Of a stretch of 36,809 nt of DNA, positions 24,041 through 32,833 are shown in pieces (the stretch's first letter is position 1; each line of letters starts with the position of its first letter). The stretch comes from JBBQKG01 sp038326655 (GTDB lineage Bacteria > Actinomycetota > Thermoleophilia > Solirubrobacterales > JBBDJG01): NCBI GenBank assembly GCA_038326655.1, contig JBBQKG010000029.1:1-36809 (forward strand), read 5' to 3'. A model generated the notes under the pieces. That model was not told the origin of the DNA, made no database searches, and saw nothing but the letters and a program-made list of their open reading frames with translations. A program made the translations under genes and the position numbers.

Positions 24041-26170
24041 ATGGCGAAGGACACCGAAAAACTAATCCGCCAGCTGTCCCTGATCTCGTTCCTGATGGCC
24101 GAGCGCAGGCCCGTGTCCGCGCTCGAGATCAAGCAGGACGTCGAGGGCTACAGCGAGATGAACGACGACGCCTTCGCGCGGCGCTTCTACGCCGACCGCG
24201 CGGAGCTCGAGGGACTGGGCATCTCGCTGAAGGTGGAAAAGCCGCCCGAGGGCTACTTCGAGGCCGAGCTCTACACCCTCCCTCCGGAGAACTTCTACCT
24301 GCCGCCGATCGAGTTCGACGACTCCGAGCTCGCCGCGCTCCAGACCGCGCTGGTCCTGCTCGACGGCCGCTTCGCGTATGCCGAGCCGCTTCGCCTCGCG
24401 CTCCAGCAGCTGTCGTGGGGCCGGCCCAGCCCGCTCAGCTCTCCCGAGCACCGCTCGGTCGCGGTCGCGATCACCGCGTCGGCGGGCAGCCGCGAGCTCT
24501 CCCAGCGTCTCGCCAAGGTCGAGACCGCGATCTCGCGCCGCAAGACGATCGAGTTCGAGTACTACGCGATCGAGCGCAACGAGGTCTCCAAGCGCAAGGT
24601 CGACCCCTACCACCTGCTGTTCCAGGGCGGCCAGTTCTACCTCGTCGGCTATGCGCACGAGCGCGGTGACATGCGGGTCTTCCGGCTGTCGCGCATCAAG
24701 GACAAGGTCTCCTACGCGACCAAGGCCGAGCACGACTTCCCGACCCCGGAGAACTTCGATCCCTGGAGCTACGCCCACCGGGCCGACTGGCAGCTGGGCG
24801 ACACCGCCGGCACCGCTCACGTCTGGATCTCCGAGCGGATCTCGTGGCTGATCGCGCGCGACTTCGGCCGCTACGGCTCGATGGACAAGGCCGCCAAGTC
24901 TGGATCCAGGTGGCAGGCCGGCGCGCACCGCGTGCCGGGGCCCGGGGTCGTGTTCACGACCGAATACGCCCAGCCGCGACAGCTGGTCGCGTGGGTGCTG
25001 GGACTCGGAGAGAACGTGCGGCTGCTCGAGCCGGTGGAGCTGGTGGACGAGGTGAGCGAGCGCCTGTCGCAGATCGTCGAGCGCCATTCCGAGCCCGAGC
25101 CGGACTTCGTCGCCGAGCGCGCACGCCGGCGCCCCGCGGCCGCGCAGGAGAGCGCGAACGGCAAGCCCGAACGCGCCGACAGCCACAACGACACCGTGAT
25201 CCGCCCCGAGCGGTTCGCGCGGCTCGTGGCGCTGGCGGGCGTCCTGATCCGGTCCGCTCGCAGCGGCCAGCGACCGCGGACCGACGAGATCTGCGAACGC
25301 CTTCAGATCACCCAGCAGGAGCTTCGCGAGGACATCGACGTCCTCAACGTGGTCAACTTCGGTGGCGGCAGCTACGTGCTCTATGCGGAGGTCCAGGGCG
25401 ACGAGATCGACGTCGACCCCGAGCCCTACAGCGACAACTTCGCGCGGCCGGCCCGCCTGCTGCCGCTCGAGGCGAAGGCGCTGATCGCCGCGATCGACCT
25501 GCTCGGCGACCACCTGCCGGAGGGAAGCCTGGCGTCGGCGCGCCAGAAGATCGTCTCGGCGCTCGGCGAGGATCCAGCGCACGAGGGTCTCCAGATCGCA
25601 CACTCGACGACCGACGATTCAAAGCTCTCGCGCACCATCAACACCGCGATCGTCGAGTCCCGCCTGCTCTCGCTCGACTACTACAAGGAGAACGAGGACG
25701 AGTTCACCAAGCGCACGATAGAGCCCTACGGCCTCATCAACGGGCGTGAGGGCTGGTACGTGTTCAGCTACGACCTCGAGAAAGAGAACACGCGACATTT
25801 CCGCCTCGACCGGATCAAGCAGGCGCGGATCTCGCAGCGGACCTTCGAGCCTCGCCCCGAGGTCGACCCGAGCGCCGACATCGAGGGCTGGCCGCGGACC
25901 GGCAAGGTGCCCACGTCGCAGGTCGCGCGGGTGTGGATCTCGCCGGAGCGCGCCCGCTGGGAGCGCGAGCGGCGAGTGGTCGCGGAAGAGCTCGCCGACG
26001 GGGCGCTGATCGCCGAGCTCCCGTTCGCCGGAACCCAGTGGCTCGTGCGCGAGATCCTCCGCGAGGCGGGCGACGCCGCCGTGCTCGCGCCCGAGGAGGC
26101 CCGCACGGCCGTGCTCGAGGCGGCGAGGAAGCTCGTGGGGCGCAAGCAAAAAGTCGGCGCCGCGGCCTAG
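24041..26170 (+). CDS. pafBC: Fused PafB-PafC WYL-domain transcriptional activator of the DNA-damage response
   Basis: Two complete HTH-WYL-WCX units lie in one 709-residue chain. The first has a winged helix at about 5-60, a WYL domain at about 165-225 (TIEFEYYAIERNEVSKRKV, then FRLSRIKDK) and a WCX part to about 345. A charged linker (about 350-385) follows. The second has an HTH at about 390-445, a WYL at about 545-605 (DYYKENEDEFTKRTIEPYG, then HFRLDRIKQA) and a C-terminal WCX. PafBC in mycobacteria is a heterodimer activating the LexA-independent damage response, and natural fusions are known in some actinomycetes. Here it is not beside the Pup-proteasome genes. The start is ATG 24041. 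Confidence 0.92.
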   Translation: MAKDTEKLIRQLSLISFLMAERRPVSALEIKQDVEGYSEMNDDAFARRFYADRAELEGLGISLKVEKPPEGYFEAELYTLPPENFYLPPIEFDDSELAALQTALVLLDGRFAYAEPLRLALQQLSWGRPSPLSSPEHRSVAVAITASAGSRELSQRLAKVETAISRRKTIEFEYYAIERNEVSKRKVDPYHLLFQGGQFYLVGYAHERGDMRVFRLSRIKDKVSYATKAEHDFPTPENFDPWSYAHRADWQLGDTAGTAHVWISERISWLIARDFGRYGSMDKAAKSGSRWQAGAHRVPGPGVVFTTEYAQPRQLVAWVLGLGENVRLLEPVELVDEVSERLSQIVERHSEPEPDFVAERARRRPAAAQESANGKPERADSHNDTVIRPERFARLVALAGVLIRSARSGQRPRTDEICERLQITQQELREDIDVLNVVNFGGGSYVLYAEVQGDEIDVDPEPYSDNFARPARLLPLEAKALIAAIDLLGDHLPEGSLASARQKIVSALGEDPAHEGLQIAHSTTDDSKLSRTINTAIVESRLLSLDYYKENEDEFTKRTIEPYGLINGREGWYVFSYDLEKENTRHFRLDRIKQARISQRTFEPRPEVDPSADIEGWPRTGKVPTSQVARVWISPERARWERERRVVAEELADGALIAELPFAGTQWLVREILREAGDAAVLAPEEARTAVLEAARKLVGRKQKVGAAA

Positions 26171-26191
26171 CGCCCGGCGAAGCGCGCCTGG

Positions 26192-26197
26192 CACAAT
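26192..26197 (+). promoter_or_regulatory. -10-like box before the acylase gene
   Basis: CACAAT lies 6 nt before the GTG at 26204 with no Shine-Dalgarno sequence, the spacing of a leaderless start. The first base deviates from TANNNT. Confidence 0.3.
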
Positions 26198-26203
26198 CGG
26201 CGC

Positions 26204-28630
26204 GTGATCCCGGTTTCGAAGAAGAGCCTGATTCCCGGCGCGGCCGGGACCGGCGCCGCGCTCGCCGGCCTGGGGCTCTGGTACCAGCTGTTCCGCCGGC
26301 CGCTGCCGAAGACCTCTGGGCGGCTACGCCTGCGCGGGCTCGATGCGCCTGTCGAAGTCCTGCGGGACCACCTCGGAGTGCCTCACGTCAACGCCCGCAG
26401 CGCAGCCGATGCCTGCTTCGCGCTCGGGTTCTGCCATGGCCAGGACCGCCTGTGGCAACTCGAATTCTTCCGCCGTGCGACGGCGGGCCGCCTGTCCGAG
26501 TTCGCCGGCGCGGACGCGCTCGCCGCCGATGTGTTCATGCGCACGATCGGAATGCGCCGAACGGCCGATCGCGAGGTGCACGAGATCGCACAGGAGGTGC
26601 GCCAGTTCCTCGACGCCTACGCGGCCGGGGTCAACGCCGCAATCGACTCTGCCGCCGCGCTTCCGGTCGAGTTCCAGCTCGTCCGGCTGGAGCCGGAGCC
26701 GTGGAGCGCGGTGGACCTGCTCGCGGCCTCGAAGCTGATGGCGTTCGGGCTCTCGACCAACTGGGAGCTCGAGTTGCTTCGAGCGCAGCTGGTCCGCGAG
26801 GCCGGCCCAGAGCGCACGGCGAAGCTCGAGCCCAACTACCCGCGCGGCACGCCGGTGGTCACCGCCCCGGGACAGCCGTGGGAGGGCGGCGGCGCCGACC
26901 TCACCGCCCAGATCGCGCGCGTGCGGGAGACGCTCGGCCTCGGCGTCACGGCCGGGGGCTCGAACAACTGGGTCGTGTCGGGCGAGCGCTCGGTGACCGG
27001 CAGGCCCCTGCTCGCCTGCGACCCGCACCTGACCACCACGATCCCCGACCTCTGGTACGAGGCGGACCTGGCCTGCGACGAGTTCCACGTGCGCGGCGCC
27101 ACTCTCCCGACGAACCCGTTTCCCGTCTTCGGGCAGACCGCGACCACCGCCTGGGGTTTCACGAACGTGATGGCCGACACCCAGGACCTCTTCGTGGAGC
27201 GCCTGCACGCCGAGGACCCACGGCTCTATGAGTTCGAGGGCGAATGGCGGTCCGCCGAGATCGTGCACGAAGAGATCGCGGTCAAGGGCCGGTCACGGCC
27301 AGAGACGGTCGAGGTCACCGTGACGCACCACGGTCCGATCGTGAACGCTGCCCTGGGCGCGGAGCAAGAGCAGCCGCTGGCGCTGTCCTGGACGGGGCTC
27401 CAGTACCCGTGCGTGACCGAAGCCGGCTATCGCACCGTGATCGCGACGAACGCGAGCCAGATCGTCGCAGCAACGGAATACCACGCGGTGCCGCCGCTCA
27501 ACATGCTGTACGCCGACAGCGACGGCAACATCGGCTACCAGCTCGCCGGGCGGGTGCCGATCCGGCGTGGCGACTGCCCCGACCTGCCGAAGCCCGGCTG
27601 GACCGGCGAGTTCGAGTGGACCGGCACGATCCCGTACGAGGACCTGCCGCGCCTCGTGAACCCGTCGCAGGGCTTCATCGTCACGGCCAACAACCGGATC
27701 GTCGGCGACGACTACCCGCACCACATCACGTCCGAATGGATGACCGGATATCGCGCGCGCAGGATCGAGGAGATGCTCGCCGAGCGCGAGCGCCACTCAC
27801 TTCGCGACTTCGAGCGGATGCAGCACGATTTCTACTCGTTCCCCGGGATCGAGACCGTGCACCGGCTCTCACGGCTCCATCCCACCCGGCAGCGCGAGGT
27901 GCGCGCGATCGAGCGGCTGAAGAGTTGGGATGGAAACCTCGACCCGCGCACGATCGCGGGCACGATCTATCAGGCCTTCACGATCGTGTTCGCCGAGGCG
28001 GTCGTCCGGGCAGCGGTCGCGGACGAGACGCTCGTCGAGCGCTACCTCAACAAGTCGAGCGTCGAGCTGTTCGCGGTCGTGTCGTCCCCGTGGCGCTTCC
28101 AGGCCCGGATGCTGGAGCTGTGGGAGGAAGGCGACCCGGCGTGGTATGCGGCGCCGGAGCGCCCGGCGGGGCGAGCCTGGGACGACGTCGCGCTCGAGGC
28201 CCTGGAAGCCGCCCTCGACGGCCTCGAGGAGCGGTTCGGCGCCGATCCCGACCGGTGGCGATGGGGGCGTGTCCACGGGGTCGAGTTCTCCCACCCCTTC
28301 GGCGCGGCGAACCCGCTGTTCAAGCGGATCTTCAACCGCAGCGTGCCCGCCGGCGGCGCCGGTGAGACCGTCACCCAGAACGGCTACCTGGCGACCGATC
28401 CGTTCAAGGGCGCCTGGGGACCCGTCTACCGCATGGTTGCCGACCTCGCCGACCGCCGCCGCTCGCGCTGGCAACTCACCACCGGCCAGTCCGGCCAGCC
28501 CGGCTCACGCCACTACGACGACATGCTCGACGGCTGGCTCACGGGACACACGAACCCCGTTTACGCGAGCGAGTACGAGGTCGTGGCCGCCGGCCGCGCG
28601 AAGCACCTGAGGCTCGACCCCGACTACTAG
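26204..28630 (+). CDS. Penicillin acylase-family N-terminal nucleophile hydrolase
   Basis: The enzyme is made as one 808-residue precursor that cuts itself into alpha and beta chains; family members hydrolyse amides such as beta-lactam side chains or acyl-homoserine lactones. An N-terminal hydrophobic segment (about 8-28) suggests export or membrane anchoring. The alpha part shows GVPHVNARSAADACFALGF and HGQDRLWQLEFFRR. The new N-terminal nucleophile is Ser253 in TAGGSNNWVVSG, and the oxyanion and Asn-rich regions FGQTATTAWGFTNV and VTANNRIVGDDYP follow. GTG 26204 is the start. The physiological substrate is unknown. It is followed after 3 nt by the PPOX gene, so the two are likely cotranscribed. 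Confidence 0.92.
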   Translation: MIPVSKKSLIPGAAGTGAALAGLGLWYQLFRRPLPKTSGRLRLRGLDAPVEVLRDHLGVPHVNARSAADACFALGFCHGQDRLWQLEFFRRATAGRLSEFAGADALAADVFMRTIGMRRTADREVHEIAQEVRQFLDAYAAGVNAAIDSAAALPVEFQLVRLEPEPWSAVDLLAASKLMAFGLSTNWELELLRAQLVREAGPERTAKLEPNYPRGTPVVTAPGQPWEGGGADLTAQIARVRETLGLGVTAGGSNNWVVSGERSVTGRPLLACDPHLTTTIPDLWYEADLACDEFHVRGATLPTNPFPVFGQTATTAWGFTNVMADTQDLFVERLHAEDPRLYEFEGEWRSAEIVHEEIAVKGRSRPETVEVTVTHHGPIVNAALGAEQEQPLALSWTGLQYPCVTEAGYRTVIATNASQIVAATEYHAVPPLNMLYADSDGNIGYQLAGRVPIRRGDCPDLPKPGWTGEFEWTGTIPYEDLPRLVNPSQGFIVTANNRIVGDDYPHHITSEWMTGYRARRIEEMLAERERHSLRDFERMQHDFYSFPGIETVHRLSRLHPTRQREVRAIERLKSWDGNLDPRTIAGTIYQAFTIVFAEAVVRAAVADETLVERYLNKSSVELFAVVSSPWRFQARMLELWEEGDPAWYAAPERPAGRAWDDVALEALEAALDGLEERFGADPDRWRWGRVHGVEFSHPFGAANPLFKRIFNRSVPAGGAGETVTQNGYLATDPFKGAWGPVYRMVADLADRRRSRWQLTTGQSGQPGSRHYDDMLDGWLTGHTNPVYASEYEVVAAGRAKHLRLDPDY

Positions 28631-28633
28631 GCG

Positions 28634-29098
28634 ATGGCGAAGAAGCGCGACGAGATCAAGCTGAGCGAGGCCGAGGCGGCCGCGTTCCTCGGCGCCGAGC
28701 GGGTGATCAGCGTGGCCTCGAACGGACCCGACGGGTGGCCGCACGTGACCGCCCTGTGGTTCGTCATGCGCGGATCGGACCCATGGATCTGGACCTATCG
28801 AAAGTCCCAGAAGGTCAAGAACCTGGAGCGCGACGATCGCGCGACGCTGCTGGCCGAGTCGGGCTTCGAGTATGCGGAGCTGAAGGGCGTGATGCTGAAG
28901 GCCCGGGCTCGCATCGAGTACGACACCGAGCGTGTGCTCGACTTCGGCGAGGAGCTTTTCGGCAAGTACCAGGATGCCTCGGCCGGCGGCGACCTGCGCG
29001 AGGCGCTCCGCGGCCAGGCCGCCAAGCGCGTGGCGATCCGTTTCGAGGTGGTCGACACGGTGAGCTGGGACCACTCCAAGCTGGGCGGCGCCTACTGA
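28634..29098 (+). CDS. PPOX-class flavin/F420-binding protein
   Basis: The 154-residue protein has the split beta-barrel of the pyridoxamine-phosphate-oxidase/FDOR superfamily. Seen: a strand ISVASNGPDGWPHVTALWFV (about 25-44), KSQKVKNLERDDRATLL (about 57-73, typical cofactor phosphate contact) and a C-terminal VDTVSWDHSKL. Actinobacterial members of this size often bind F420 and reduce small substrates. Which cofactor is used cannot be decided here. It starts with ATG 28634 just 3 nt after the acylase stop, and its stop overlaps a further ATG (TGATG at 29096-29100). Confidence 0.85.
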   Translation: MAKKRDEIKLSEAEAAAFLGAERVISVASNGPDGWPHVTALWFVMRGSDPWIWTYRKSQKVKNLERDDRATLLAESGFEYAELKGVMLKARARIEYDTERVLDFGEELFGKYQDASAGGDLREALRGQAAKRVAIRFEVVDTVSWDHSKLGGAY

Positions 29099-29276
29099 TG
29101 GAGCTGCCGACCGAGTTCGACAGATTCAAGAGCGGCATGCCGGCTTCATGACGTCGCTGGTGCAGAGCGGCGAGGCGTACGCCGGCGGGCCGCTGCTGGA
29201 GCAGAGCGATCCGAGCCTGCGCGACGAATCTCCCGACGACCGGGACTGGCGGTTGGCGTTCACGAACCTGCCGTAG
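29098..29276 (+). pseudogene. Two tiny overlapping ORFs, probably a broken or degraded gene
   Basis: An ATG at 29098, coupled to the PPOX stop, reads 17 codons (MELPTEFDRFKSGMPAS) and stops at 29151. A second ATG at 29148, in an ATGA overlap, reads 42 codons (MTSLVQSGEAYAGGPL ... LAFTNLP) to 29276. A single frame change near 29135-29147 would join them into one chain of about 57 residues. I do not recognise a family. It may be a decayed gene, a sequencing frameshift, or two real small proteins. Confidence 0.35.
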
Positions 29277-29332
29277 GTCGCGAGCACCGGGCGTACCGCC
29301 CCGCGCCGCGCCAGGCCGGGGCCCTCGACCGA

Positions 29333-29338
29333 TACCCT
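29333..29338 (+). promoter_or_regulatory. -10 box of the rhamnose operon
   Basis: TACCCT lies 8 nt before the ATG at 29347 without a Shine-Dalgarno sequence, the leaderless pattern seen elsewhere in the window. It would drive the rml operon. Confidence 0.4.
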
Positions 29339-29346
29339 GCCATCCG

Positions 29347-30420
29347 ATGGAGAACCTGAAAGGCCTCGTGCTTTCGGGCGGCCGCGGTACGCGTCTGCGC
29401 CCGATCACCCACACGAACGCAAAGCAGCTGGTCCCCGTCGCGAACAAGCCCGTGCTCTTCTACGGGCTCGAGGCGATGGCCGACGCCGGCATCCGCCAGG
29501 TCGGGATCATCATCGCTCCCGAGACGGGCGAGGCGATCCGCGAAGCGACCGGCGACGGCTCCCGGTTCGGGATCGAGATCACCTACATCGAGCAGGACGA
29601 GCCGAAGGGGCTCGCGCATGCCGTCCTGACGGCGGAGGAGTTCCTCAAGGACTCCCCATTCGTGATGTACCTCGGGGACAACCTGCTGAAAGACGGCATC
29701 ACCGGCCTGGTCGAGACCTTCAAGCGCTCCGAGCCGGATGCGTTGATCCTGCTCACCCACGTTCCCGACCCCGAGCACTACGGCGTCGCCGAGCTGGACG
29801 GCGACCGGGTGAAGCGACTCGTCGAGAAGCCGGAGCACCCGCCCTCGGACCTCGCGCTCGTGGGCGTCTACATGTTCACGCCCGTGATCTTCGAGGCGGC
29901 CCGGGCGATCGAGCCCTCGTCGCGCGACGAGCTCGAGATCACGGACGCGATCCAGCACCTGGTCGACCGCGGCCTTCGGATCGAGCCGCACATCGTGCGC
30001 GGCTGGTGGAAGGACACCGGCCAGCTCGCCGACCTCCTCGAGGCGAACCGCCTGATCCTCGAGGACCTCGAGGAGCGCGTCGAGGGCGAGCTGATCGACT
30101 CGCGCGTCGAGGGGCGCGTCGTGATCGAAGCCGGGGCGCGCATCGAGAGGAGCACCGTCCGCGGGCCGACGATCATCGGCGCGGGTTCGCGGATCCTCGA
30201 CGCCTACATCGGCCCGTACTCGGCGATCGACGAGAACGTCACGATCGAGCGTTCCGAGATCGAGCATTCGATCGTGCTCGCCGGCTCCTGCATCGCCGAC
30301 CTCGAGAGCCGCATGGAGGCGAGCCTGATCGGCCGCAACGTGACGCTCGAGCGCTCGAACTCGCGGCCCCGGGCCTACCGGTTCATGGTCGGCGACAATT
30401 CCGAGATCCGGCTTCACTGA
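29347..30420 (+). CDS. rmlA: Glucose-1-phosphate thymidylyltransferase, long form
   Basis: The enzyme makes dTDP-glucose from dTTP and glucose-1-phosphate, the first step to dTDP-L-rhamnose. The 357-residue protein has the nucleotidyltransferase signature LSGGRGTRLRPITHTNAKQL (about 9-28), FVMYLGDNLL, VEKPEHPPSDLALVGVY and GWWKDTGQ. A C-terminal left-handed beta-helix of hexapeptide-like repeats follows (about 245-340). This is the 'long RmlA' type, common in archaea and in actinobacterial sugar clusters, rather than the roughly 290-residue form. ATG 29347 is the start. The rmlD gene follows after 9 nt. Confidence 0.94.
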   Translation: MENLKGLVLSGGRGTRLRPITHTNAKQLVPVANKPVLFYGLEAMADAGIRQVGIIIAPETGEAIREATGDGSRFGIEITYIEQDEPKGLAHAVLTAEEFLKDSPFVMYLGDNLLKDGITGLVETFKRSEPDALILLTHVPDPEHYGVAELDGDRVKRLVEKPEHPPSDLALVGVYMFTPVIFEAARAIEPSSRDELEITDAIQHLVDRGLRIEPHIVRGWWKDTGQLADLLEANRLILEDLEERVEGELIDSRVEGRVVIEAGARIERSTVRGPTIIGAGSRILDAYIGPYSAIDENVTIERSEIEHSIVLAGSCIADLESRMEASLIGRNVTLERSNSRPRAYRFMVGDNSEIRLH

Positions 30421-30429
30421 GGGCTCGCG

Positions 30430-31275
30430 TTGAAGGTCCTGATTACAGGGGGCGCGGGCATGCTGGGACGCGACGTCACACGTGCCGCCGCGGCCGTGAA
30501 CCACGAGCCGATTCCGCTCGGCCACGACGAGCTCGACATCGGCGACCCGGAGGCCGTCGAGCGGGCCGTGATCGAGAGCAATCCCGGCGCAATCGTCAAC
30601 TGCGCCGCCTGGACCGACGTCGATGGCGCCGAGTCCCACTTCGAGGAGGCGATCGCGGCGAACGCGACCGGCGCCGGGGTCGTCGCGGCGGCAGCGGCGG
30701 CGCTGAAAGTGCCGGTGATCTACCCGTCGAGCGACTACGTCTTCGAGGGCTCGAACGCGGAGGGATACGTCGAGTCCGACGAGACCGGGCCGCTGTCCGC
30801 CTACGGGAAGTCCAAGCTTGCCGGCGAGCAGGAGACCGCGGAGGCAAATTCGCGCCACTTCATCGTCCGGGCGTCGTGGCTCTTCGGGGTCAACGGGCGT
30901 AACTTCGTCGACACGATGCTGGGGCTGGCCGGCACGCAGGACGAGGTCGTGGTGGTCCGGGACCAGGTCGGCTGTCCCACCTACACGGGACACCTCGCCG
31001 CCGGCCTCGTGCGCCTGCTCGACGGCGAGCACTACGGCATCCACCACATGGCCGGGGGCGGGCGCTGCTCGTGGTACGAGTTCGCGGTTGAGATCTTCAG
31101 CCAGGCGGGCGTCGACTGCCGCGTGCTGTCGGCCACGAGCGAGATGCTCGACCGCCCCGCGCCGCGACCGGCCTTCTCGGTGCTCGACACCGAGCGCGAG
31201 CACCCGGTCCTGCTACCGGACTGGCACGACGGCCTGCGCGACTACCTCGCCGAGCGCGCGGAGGTGAAGGCATGA
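30430..31275 (+). CDS. rmlD: dTDP-4-dehydrorhamnose reductase
   Basis: The enzyme performs the last step, NADPH reduction to dTDP-L-rhamnose. The 281-residue SDR protein has the cofactor motif TGGAGMLGRD (about 6-15), NCAAWTDVDGAE, SSDYVF, the catalytic YGKSK (about 126-130) and ASWLFG. The start is TTG 30430, the first codon that yields the usual KVLITGGAG start, 9 nt after rmlA. It ends in an ATGA overlap with rmlB. Confidence 0.94.
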   Translation: MKVLITGGAGMLGRDVTRAAAAVNHEPIPLGHDELDIGDPEAVERAVIESNPGAIVNCAAWTDVDGAESHFEEAIAANATGAGVVAAAAAALKVPVIYPSSDYVFEGSNAEGYVESDETGPLSAYGKSKLAGEQETAEANSRHFIVRASWLFGVNGRNFVDTMLGLAGTQDEVVVVRDQVGCPTYTGHLAAGLVRLLDGEHYGIHHMAGGGRCSWYEFAVEIFSQAGVDCRVLSATSEMLDRPAPRPAFSVLDTEREHPVLLPDWHDGLRDYLAERAEVKA

Positions 31276-32279
31276 AGGTGCTCGTCACCGGCGGCGCCGG
31301 CTTCATCGGGTCGAACTTCGCCCGTCACCTGCTTGCCGCGCACGAGGACGAGCGCGTGGTGGTACTCGACAAGCTCACCTACGCGGGGCGCGCGGAGACG
31401 ATCCAGGACCTGATCGATACCGGTCGCCTGGAGTTCGTCGAGGGCGACATCGCCGACCAGGAGCTCGTGCGCGAGGTGCTCGCCGGCTGCGATGCGATCG
31501 TCAACTTCGCGGCCGAGTCACACGTCGACCGCTCGATCGAGGAGCCGGGCCACTTCATCCAGACGGACGTCTATGGCACCTACGTGCTGCTCGAGGAGTC
31601 ACGGCGCGCCGGCATCGAGCGCTACGTCCAGATCTCGACCGACGAGGTCTACGGCTCGATCGAGGAGGGGTCGTTCACCGAGCAGAGCCCGCTCGACCCG
31701 TCCTCCCCGTACTCCGCCTCCAAGACGGGGGGCGACCTGCTCGTGGCCGCCTACTGCCACACCTATGGGATCAACGCGACGATCTGCCGCGCCTCCAACA
31801 ACTACGGGCCCTACCAGTACCCGGAGAAGCTGATCCCGCTCTGCGTCCTGAACGCCCTGCACGGCGACCCGTTGCCCGTGTACGGCGACGGCATGCAGGT
31901 GCGCAACTGGCTGCACGTCAACGACCACTGCCGTGGAATCGACGTCGTGCTGCGCGAAGGCAAGCCGGGCGAGGTCTACAACATCGGTGGGCCCGACGAG
32001 CTTCCGAACATCGAGGTGGTGCGCAAGATCCTCGAGCTGACCGGCCGCGACGAGTCGCTGATCGAGCACGTCACCGACCGCCCTGGCCACGACCGCCGGT
32101 ACTCGCTCGCCTGGGAGAAGACCGCCGAGCTCGGCTGGCGCCCGGAGATCAGGTTCGCCGAGGGCATCGAGGCGACCGTCGAGTGGTACCAGAACAACGC
32201 CTCGTGGTGGGAGCCGATCCGCTCCGGCGACTATCGCGAGTACTACCAGCGGCAGTACGGGCAGGAACTCAAGTCTTGA
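31272..32279 (+). CDS. rmlB: dTDP-glucose 4,6-dehydratase
   Basis: The enzyme converts dTDP-glucose to dTDP-4-keto-6-deoxyglucose with bound NAD. The 335-residue protein has TGGAGFIGSNF (about 6-16), the STDEVYGS active-site loop (about 122-129), the catalytic YSASK (about 147-151) and NNYGPYQYPEKLIPL. All are family hallmarks. The start ATG overlaps rmlD by 4 bases, and the end overlaps rmlC by TTGA. Confidence 0.96.
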   Translation: MKVLVTGGAGFIGSNFARHLLAAHEDERVVVLDKLTYAGRAETIQDLIDTGRLEFVEGDIADQELVREVLAGCDAIVNFAAESHVDRSIEEPGHFIQTDVYGTYVLLEESRRAGIERYVQISTDEVYGSIEEGSFTEQSPLDPSSPYSASKTGGDLLVAAYCHTYGINATICRASNNYGPYQYPEKLIPLCVLNALHGDPLPVYGDGMQVRNWLHVNDHCRGIDVVLREGKPGEVYNIGGPDELPNIEVVRKILELTGRDESLIEHVTDRPGHDRRYSLAWEKTAELGWRPEIRFAEGIEATVEWYQNNASWWEPIRSGDYREYYQRQYGQELKS

Positions 32280-32833
32280 GCGATCGCTTCCGGCGTCTGG
32301 AGACCCGGATCGACGGGGTCGTGCTGATCGAGCCGCGCGTGATCACCGACGACCGCGGCTTCTTCTTCGAGACATACCGTGCGAGCGAGTACGCCGACCT
32401 CGGCGTCAAGGTCGATTTCGTCCAGGACAACCACTCGCGCTCGGTCCGCGGGACGGTGCGAGCGCTCCACTTCCAGGTCCAGCCGGGGCAGGCGAAGCTG
32501 GTGCGGGCGGCACGTGGCGCGGTCTGGGACGTCGCCGTCGACCTGCGCCGGGACTCCCCCACCTACGGCCGGTACGAGGCGTTCGAGCTGACGGACGAGA
32601 ACGCCCGGCAGGTCTTCGTCCCGGTCGGTTTCGCGCACGGCTTCTGCGTGACGAGCGAGATCGCCGACGTGACATACAAGGTCTCGAGCTACTACGAGAG
32701 CGCGACGGAGCGCGGGATCGCCTTCGACGACCCCGCGATCGGGATCCCGTGGCCGGTCGAGGAGCCGCTCGTGAGCGAGCGCGACCGCAGCAACCCGACG
32801 CTCGAGGAGATCGCGCCCGAGCTCCCGTGGTGA
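32276..32833 (+). CDS. rmlC: dTDP-4-dehydrorhamnose 3,5-epimerase
   Basis: The enzyme epimerises C3 and C5 of dTDP-4-keto-6-deoxyglucose. The 185-residue cupin has RGFFFETYR (about 27-35), the catalytic His region RALHFQVQPGQAKLVR (about 62-77), the Asp region VAVDLRRDSPTYG and FVPVGFAHGFCV. The start is TTG 32276 in a TTGA overlap with rmlB. The open frame upstream to 32183 reads through rmlB in another frame. It ends in a GTGA overlap with the next gene, so all four rml genes are one transcription unit. Confidence 0.94.
   Translation: MSDRFRRLETRIDGVVLIEPRVITDDRGFFFETYRASEYADLGVKVDFVQDNHSRSVRGTVRALHFQVQPGQAKLVRAARGAVWDVAVDLRRDSPTYGRYEAFELTDENARQVFVPVGFAHGFCVTSEIADVTYKVSSYYESATERGIAFDDPAIGIPWPVEEPLVSERDRSNPTLEEIAPELPW

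Noticed and set aside
29260..31203. Minus-strand open frame of about 647 codons opposite rmlA and rmlD
   Set aside because: Composition is that of an antisense shadow and the plus strand is fully explained.
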